From the NCBI GenBank assembly GCA_024274855.1, contig JAJSAJ010000436.1:1-8998 (forward strand): a stretch of DNA of 8,998 nucleotides, read 5' to 3'. Source of the stretch: Planctomycetota bacterium (lineage in GTDB: Bacteria > Planctomycetota > Planctomycetia > Pirellulales > Pirellulaceae). The notes beneath the pieces were generated by a model. The model ran no database searches, was not told the origin of the DNA, and saw only the letters and a program-made list of their open reading frames with translations. The position numbers and the translations under genes are program-made. Of the stretch, positions 6,385-8,998 are shown one piece after another. Within the stretch, counting starts at the first letter, position 1; each line of letters opens with the position of its first letter.

Positions 6385-7203
6385 TTGAGCGACTGCCGAT
6401 TCGCAGGCCAAGCTCGAGTTATCGTGCAGAACGCTTCCGGAGAGCGCCAACCGGCGACCTCGCAGCGCATCTCACACGTCTCATCTGATCCTCGTCGCAC
6501 AGCCGCGCGCTCGCAACAGAATCTCGAACAACTGAAACAGCAAGTGATCGATGCAATTCTTCGGAGGATCAGCACGCAGGGTGCATCCGCCGCGTCCTGG
6601 CGGGTCAACGTCACGCTCAACGGGCGCATATTGCAGAGCTTACCCAGCAACTGGAAGGACGTTCAGATCGAGGAATTGAGCCCTCCCTGGGACGGATCGC
6701 ACAACATCGTGGCGCGTATTGCATCGGACCAGCAAATCTCGCGTCTCCCGTTGCGCATTCGCCTTGCACGGATCGAACAACAGGTCGTTGCTTTGCGGCC
6801 CCTTGCGCGAGGCCACATTGTGGGGCCACGCGACGTCGAACTGCGGCCAGTGCCGCAGTCGTCACGAAGCACAATCGGCGCGACTCGGGCCTTGGATGAC
6901 GTCATCGGCTGTGAAGTCAAGGGCAACATCGACACGGGACAGGCGATCGCCAAGAACGCCGTTGCACGCCCGTTGCTGATCCGTCGCCGTGAGATTGTTG
7001 ATGTTGTAGCGAAGACCGGCGGAATCACAATTCGACGGCGTGCGCGTGCCATGCAGGATGGTGTGAAAGGCGATCTTGTGATGCTCCAGGATCTCGACAA
7101 ACAAAACGATCACTTCACGGCATATGTCGTCGGTCAGCGATTGGCACAGGCCTTCGTTGGCCCAACAATCGTCGACAACTTAGATCCAGAATCGAGGAGA
7201 TAG
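6385..7203 (+). CDS. Downstream flgA open frame carrying the complete ChapFlgA/SAF domain
   Basis: This is the part of flgA after the TAG that could still be translated separately, 272 codons from TTG 6385. GGAG at 6376-6379 lies five bases before this TTG, so re-initiation is conceivable, but the match may be chance. Such a product would lack the signal peptide and should stay in the cytoplasm, unlike a working FlgA. It contains PLRIRLARIEQQVVALRPLA, GHIVGPRDVELRPV, ARPLLIRRREIVDVVAKTGG, ITIRRRARAMQDGVKGDLVM and AYVVGQRLAQAFVG. These are the conserved strands of the FlgA C-terminal SAF domain. Its stop is three bases before the flgH ATG, in the same frame. I consider it a fragment of flgA, not an independent gene. 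Confidence 0.55.
   Translation: MSDCRFAGQARVIVQNASGERQPATSQRISHVSSDPRRTAARSQQNLEQLKQQVIDAILRRISTQGASAASWRVNVTLNGRILQSLPSNWKDVQIEELSPPWDGSHNIVARIASDQQISRLPLRIRLARIEQQVVALRPLARGHIVGPRDVELRPVPQSSRSTIGATRALDDVIGCEVKGNIDTGQAIAKNAVARPLLIRRREIVDVVAKTGGITIRRRARAMQDGVKGDLVMLQDLDKQNDHFTAYVVGQRLAQAFVGPTIVDNLDPESRR
7194..7199 (+). promoter_or_regulatory. flgH ribosome binding site inside the end of flgA
   Basis: GAGGAG at 7194-7199 ends seven bases before the flgH ATG at 7207 and overlaps the last flgA codons. It gives flgH its own strong initiation signal, so flgH translation need not depend fully on ribosomes finishing flgA. Confidence 0.75.
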
Positions 7204-7206
7204 CCG

Positions 7207-7896
7207 ATGCCGAGAATCCCCTACCTGGTCTTTCCGGCCGCCGCCCTGGCCTTGATGACCATACCCCTATTTGCCCAAGCGCAATCAGCCAGCTTGCTTC
7301 AACAGGAGACGCGGGAAAGTCCAACCAGTCCTCCCCCCGCATCCCTGAAAGACTCCAGCTGGACTTACGAGGAACTGCAACCACCTCGTGAAATCAAACT
7401 CCATGATATCGTCAGTGTTCGGGTCGATATTCTCGCGCGTACGATCGCCGACGGTGAACTGCGGCGCAGGAAGAATTCAAAATACAACGCGGTACTGAAA
7501 GATTGGATTTTCCTGGAAGGTCTGCGGTCAATCCGACGAGGCCGCCAAGTCGAGGGGGATCCGGCTATATCAGGATCGCTTCAGTCCGATTATCGCTCGA
7601 AAGCCGAATTGGAAACCAGAGAATCACTCGCGTTCAACTTGGCCGCCGAAATCGTCGACATTCGTCCGAATGGGAATCTGGTCGTCGAAGGCCGTGCTAA
7701 AGTCGTCATCAACGACGAAGTCTGGACCTATACCCTCAGTGGACTTTGCCGACCAGAAAGCATCGGCCCGAATAACGTCGTCCTCTCCCGAGATATCGTG
7801 AACCTGGACATTCGGAAAATTGAAACCGGAGCTGTCGCGGCAGGCTATCAGCGTGGCTGGTTCCAGAAAGTGTTTGATGTCTTTCAACCTTTCTAG
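7207..7896 (+). CDS. flgH: Flagellar L-ring protein FlgH
   Basis: 229 aa, the usual FlgH length. FlgH forms the L-ring, the outer-membrane bushing around the rod. A signal peptide is clear (about 1-28, AAALALMTIPLFAQAQSA). The FlgH core follows: IKLHDIVSVRVDILA (63-77), the Lys/Tyr-rich strand NSKYNAVLKDW, SKAELETRESLAFNLAAEIV with DIRPNGNLVVEGRAKVVIN, then the C-terminal hallmark VVLSRDIVNLDIRKIETGAV and GWFQKVFDVFQPF. The start follows the flgA stop by three bases, with a good Shine-Dalgarno. An oddity is that proteobacterial FlgH is a lipoprotein, but no Cys occurs in or near the signal peptide. This protein therefore appears to be cleaved by signal peptidase I or to anchor differently. 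Identification is secure from the C-terminal pattern and the neighbours. Confidence 0.93.
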   Translation: MPRIPYLVFPAAALALMTIPLFAQAQSASLLQQETRESPTSPPPASLKDSSWTYEELQPPREIKLHDIVSVRVDILARTIADGELRRRKNSKYNAVLKDWIFLEGLRSIRRGRQVEGDPAISGSLQSDYRSKAELETRESLAFNLAAEIVDIRPNGNLVVEGRAKVVINDEVWTYTLSGLCRPESIGPNNVVLSRDIVNLDIRKIETGAVAAGYQRGWFQKVFDVFQPF

Positions 7897-8149
7897 TCGG
7901 TCATGAGATTCTGGCAAACCACGAACGCATGATACGAAAACACATTTGAATCGCTCCTGGCGGCCACTCGATCTTGTTGTGATCCTAACGAGTCAGGGCC
8001 TCGAACCAATTACGAGCTACCGCTCGAGCCGTGCTGGCCCGCGCTCGTTGGTCGCTAAACTTGACTCAAAACGATTAACTTCTGCTCGATAAGGAACTTC
8101 AAATCAATTGTTGTCGCGTTTACTTGGGGGGCGTTCGTGCGGCGATCCT

Positions 8150-8217
8150 CCTTAGCGGCGAGACTGATTCACCCATGGGGCAAGCCCAAGGGGGTCTGTA
8201 CGCGGAAGAGGGCGACA
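8150..8217 (+). repeat. 68-base tandem repeat, copy 1
   Basis: Begins CCTTAGCGGCGAGACTGATT and ends GGAAGAGGGCGACA; it is followed immediately by a second copy with four mismatches. Within it, ACCC (8171-8174)/GGGT (8192-8195) and GGG (8178-8180)/CCC (8185-8187) can form an imperfect stem with loop CAAG. T8176 lies opposite A8189. The region just before it (about 8126-8149) ends in GGCGATCCT and may be a degraded further copy. The length is not a multiple of three, so it is not a protein repeat. Confidence 0.85.
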
Positions 8218-8285
8218 CCTTAGCGGCGAGACTGATTCACCCAAGGGGCGAGCCCATGGGGGTCTGTACCCGGAAGAGGGCGACA
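8218..8285 (+). repeat. 68-base tandem repeat, copy 2
   Basis: It is identical to copy 1 at 64 of 68 positions. The differences are T8176 to A8244, A8182 to G8250, A8189 to T8257 and G8202 to C8270. The first and third form a reciprocal swap at two positions that face each other in the possible stem. The second falls in its loop (CAAG to CGAG). Function unknown; possibilities are a structured RNA, a protein-binding array, or the trace of an intergenic repeat family. Confidence 0.85.
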
Positions 8286-8338
8286 GTGATTGATCGGCGA
8301 ATCCTAAGCATTCTAACGATGGTTGAGGTTGCTAGTAA

Positions 8339-8998
8339 ATGGTCACAAAGATGCACTTAACGAGAAGCCCGAAACGGCTGGCACTGTTGTCCGCCGTGAC
8401 CGTATGTTTGCTACTGAATGCCGCCCGGTGCACGGCAAGAGCGGAATCGCTGATCGGAGACTTGTGCCGCATTAAGGGCCAGGAACGCAATACGCTCTGG
8501 GGAACCGGACTGGTCACGGGACTGAAGGGGACCGGCGACGGAAAATTGCAATTGACCGCCCGCAGCCTCGCCCGAATCATGCACTTGATGGGGGCCCCCA
8601 TCGGCGCCGACTCAAAAGGAAATCTTATTTCCGACGATCTACAAGACGCCAAAAACGTGGCCCTGGTCACAGTCATGGCCTATGTGCCGGCCCAAGGTGC
8701 TCGCCAGGGAGACGAACTCGATTGCGTTGTTAGTGCCTTCAATGCGAAAAGCCTTGCCGGCGGCACATTACTGCCGACGCCCATGTTTAGCCTGAAACGA
8801 CCCTCGCGTCCTGGTGATGCCAAAGTCTATGCGTATGCCCACGGACGCATGCGATTGGAAGACACAAACCAGTCGACTACCGCCAATGTCTCAAGAGGCT
8901 GCAGGCTCGAATCCGATTTCCTGAACCCCTTCGTCAAGGATAACACAATTACGCTGGTACTGAATAACAGCCATGCGGGATTCCCCGTCGCTCAAGAT
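8339..8998 (+). CDS. flgI: Flagellar P-ring protein FlgI (partial, runs off the right edge)
   Basis: 220 codons are open to the last base of the window with no stop; full-length FlgI is about 365 aa, so roughly 60 percent is present. FlgI forms the periplasmic P-ring around the rod in the peptidoglycan layer. The start is ATG 8339, ten bases after GAGG 8325-8328; ATG 8351 is an alternative. A signal peptide is visible (LALLSAVTVCLLLNA, probable cleavage ARA-ES near 35). The family signature follows: LIGDLCRIKGQERNTLWGTG then LVTGLKGTGD (to residue 67), and later NVALVTVMAYVPAQGARQGD, ELDCVVSAFNAKSLAGGTLL, then PTPM. Near the edge are FLNPFVKDNTITLVLNN and AGFPVAQ. It is the expected partner of FlgA and FlgH. 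No frameshift or stop is seen in the visible part. Confidence 0.93.
   Translation, partial: MVTKMHLTRSPKRLALLSAVTVCLLLNAARCTARAESLIGDLCRIKGQERNTLWGTGLVTGLKGTGDGKLQLTARSLARIMHLMGAPIGADSKGNLISDDLQDAKNVALVTVMAYVPAQGARQGDELDCVVSAFNAKSLAGGTLLPTPMFSLKRPSRPGDAKVYAYAHGRMRLEDTNQSTTANVSRGCRLESDFLNPFVKDNTITLVLNNSHAGFPVAQD

Larger units (their letters stand above)
6097..7203 (+). pseudogene. flgA: flgA, P-ring assembly chaperone, interrupted by an in-frame TAG at codon 80
   Basis: FlgA is a periplasmic chaperone for assembly of FlgI into the P-ring. Read through the TAG, the frame gives 369 codons from ATG 6097 (strong Shine-Dalgarno upstream). The signal peptide is MRHISDSILPLAMVLAMVLA, with probable cleavage near LNA-WE. 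An N-terminal FlgA region follows (VVRLHDIATIVDVEEPTRSL, then IVIAPAPTRSFTR). After TAG 6334-6336 the same frame continues at once with ITASQLRRVLTQHGVDLSDC, as expected for the same domain. The C-terminal SAF/ChapFlgA domain (about residues 217-369) is complete. CAG to TAG (Gln) would explain the break without any frameshift. If the stop is real, the first product is an 79-residue stub and P-ring assembly may fail. A sequencing error or readthrough are the alternatives. Confidence 0.85.
7897..8338 (+). other. 442-base gap between flgH and flgI
   Basis: No convincing gene is present. The first 250 bases are plain sequence with one short perfect stem, CGAGC-TACC-GCTCG at 8013-8026. From 8150 to 8285 two tandem 68-base repeats occupy the gap. 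No transposase remnant and no sigma-54-type promoter were found; no intrinsic terminator with a T-run is visible. A possible flgI Shine-Dalgarno (GAGG 8325-8328) lies at the end. Confidence 0.5.

Noticed and set aside
393..7203. Reassignment of TAA and TAG to glutamine as the genetic code of this organism
   Set aside because: TAG ends several genes at their family-typical C-termini, and readthrough at 7201-7203 would fuse FlgA to the FlgH signal peptide. Only a special local effect or mutation fits.
8150..8285. CRISPR array or mobile intron remnant
   Set aside because: There are only two directly abutting 68-base copies with no spacers and no cas genes. No reverse transcriptase or transposase fragment is present, and I could not recognise intron domains.
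8124..8360. 78-codon open frame across the 68-base repeats
   Set aside because: The repeat unit is not a multiple of three, so the two copies are read in different frames and encode unrelated peptides; it also overlaps the start of flgI.

Overview
The window looks like chromosomal DNA from a planctomycete, probably close to the Pirellulaceae. This is inferred from three things: moderate-to-high G+C, a coiled-coil plus squalene-cyclase-repeat gene pair of a type common in that phylum, and a flagellar rod/ring cluster whose protein style fits. No rRNA or other marker is present, so the assignment is an inference. All convincing genes are on the + strand.

Left part (1-3985): a very long Ala/Gln-rich coiled-coil protein, open at the left edge and cut by an in-frame TAA at 393-395, overlaps by ATGA a secreted protein made of prenyltransferase/squalene-cyclase-type alpha/alpha repeats. 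The pair resembles the end of planctomycete MoxR/DUF58/BatA-type clusters. A 296-base gap follows (3986-4281). It holds a hairpin just after the stop, a larger nested inverted repeat, and a textbook sigma-54 promoter facing the next gene.

Right part (4282-8998): a flagellar cluster in the order flgF - flgG - flgA - flgH - flgI, encoding the two rod proteins, the P-ring chaperone, the L-ring and the P-ring (flgI runs off the right edge). flgG-flgA-flgH are closely packed with good Shine-Dalgarno sites. flgA is interrupted by an in-frame TAG at codon 80. flgH and flgI are separated by an unusually long 442-base gap carrying two tandem 68-base repeats. FlgF and FlgG would extend the axle, FlgA would chaperone FlgI into the P-ring, and FlgH would form the L-ring.

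The most notable features are: two separate genes each broken by one stop that a single C-to-T change of a Gln codon would explain; the 68-base tandem repeat, whose few differences include a reciprocal T/A swap inside a possible hairpin; the sigma-54 promoter; and a FlgH without the usual lipoprotein cysteine. No transposase, CRISPR array, tRNA or defence system was seen.
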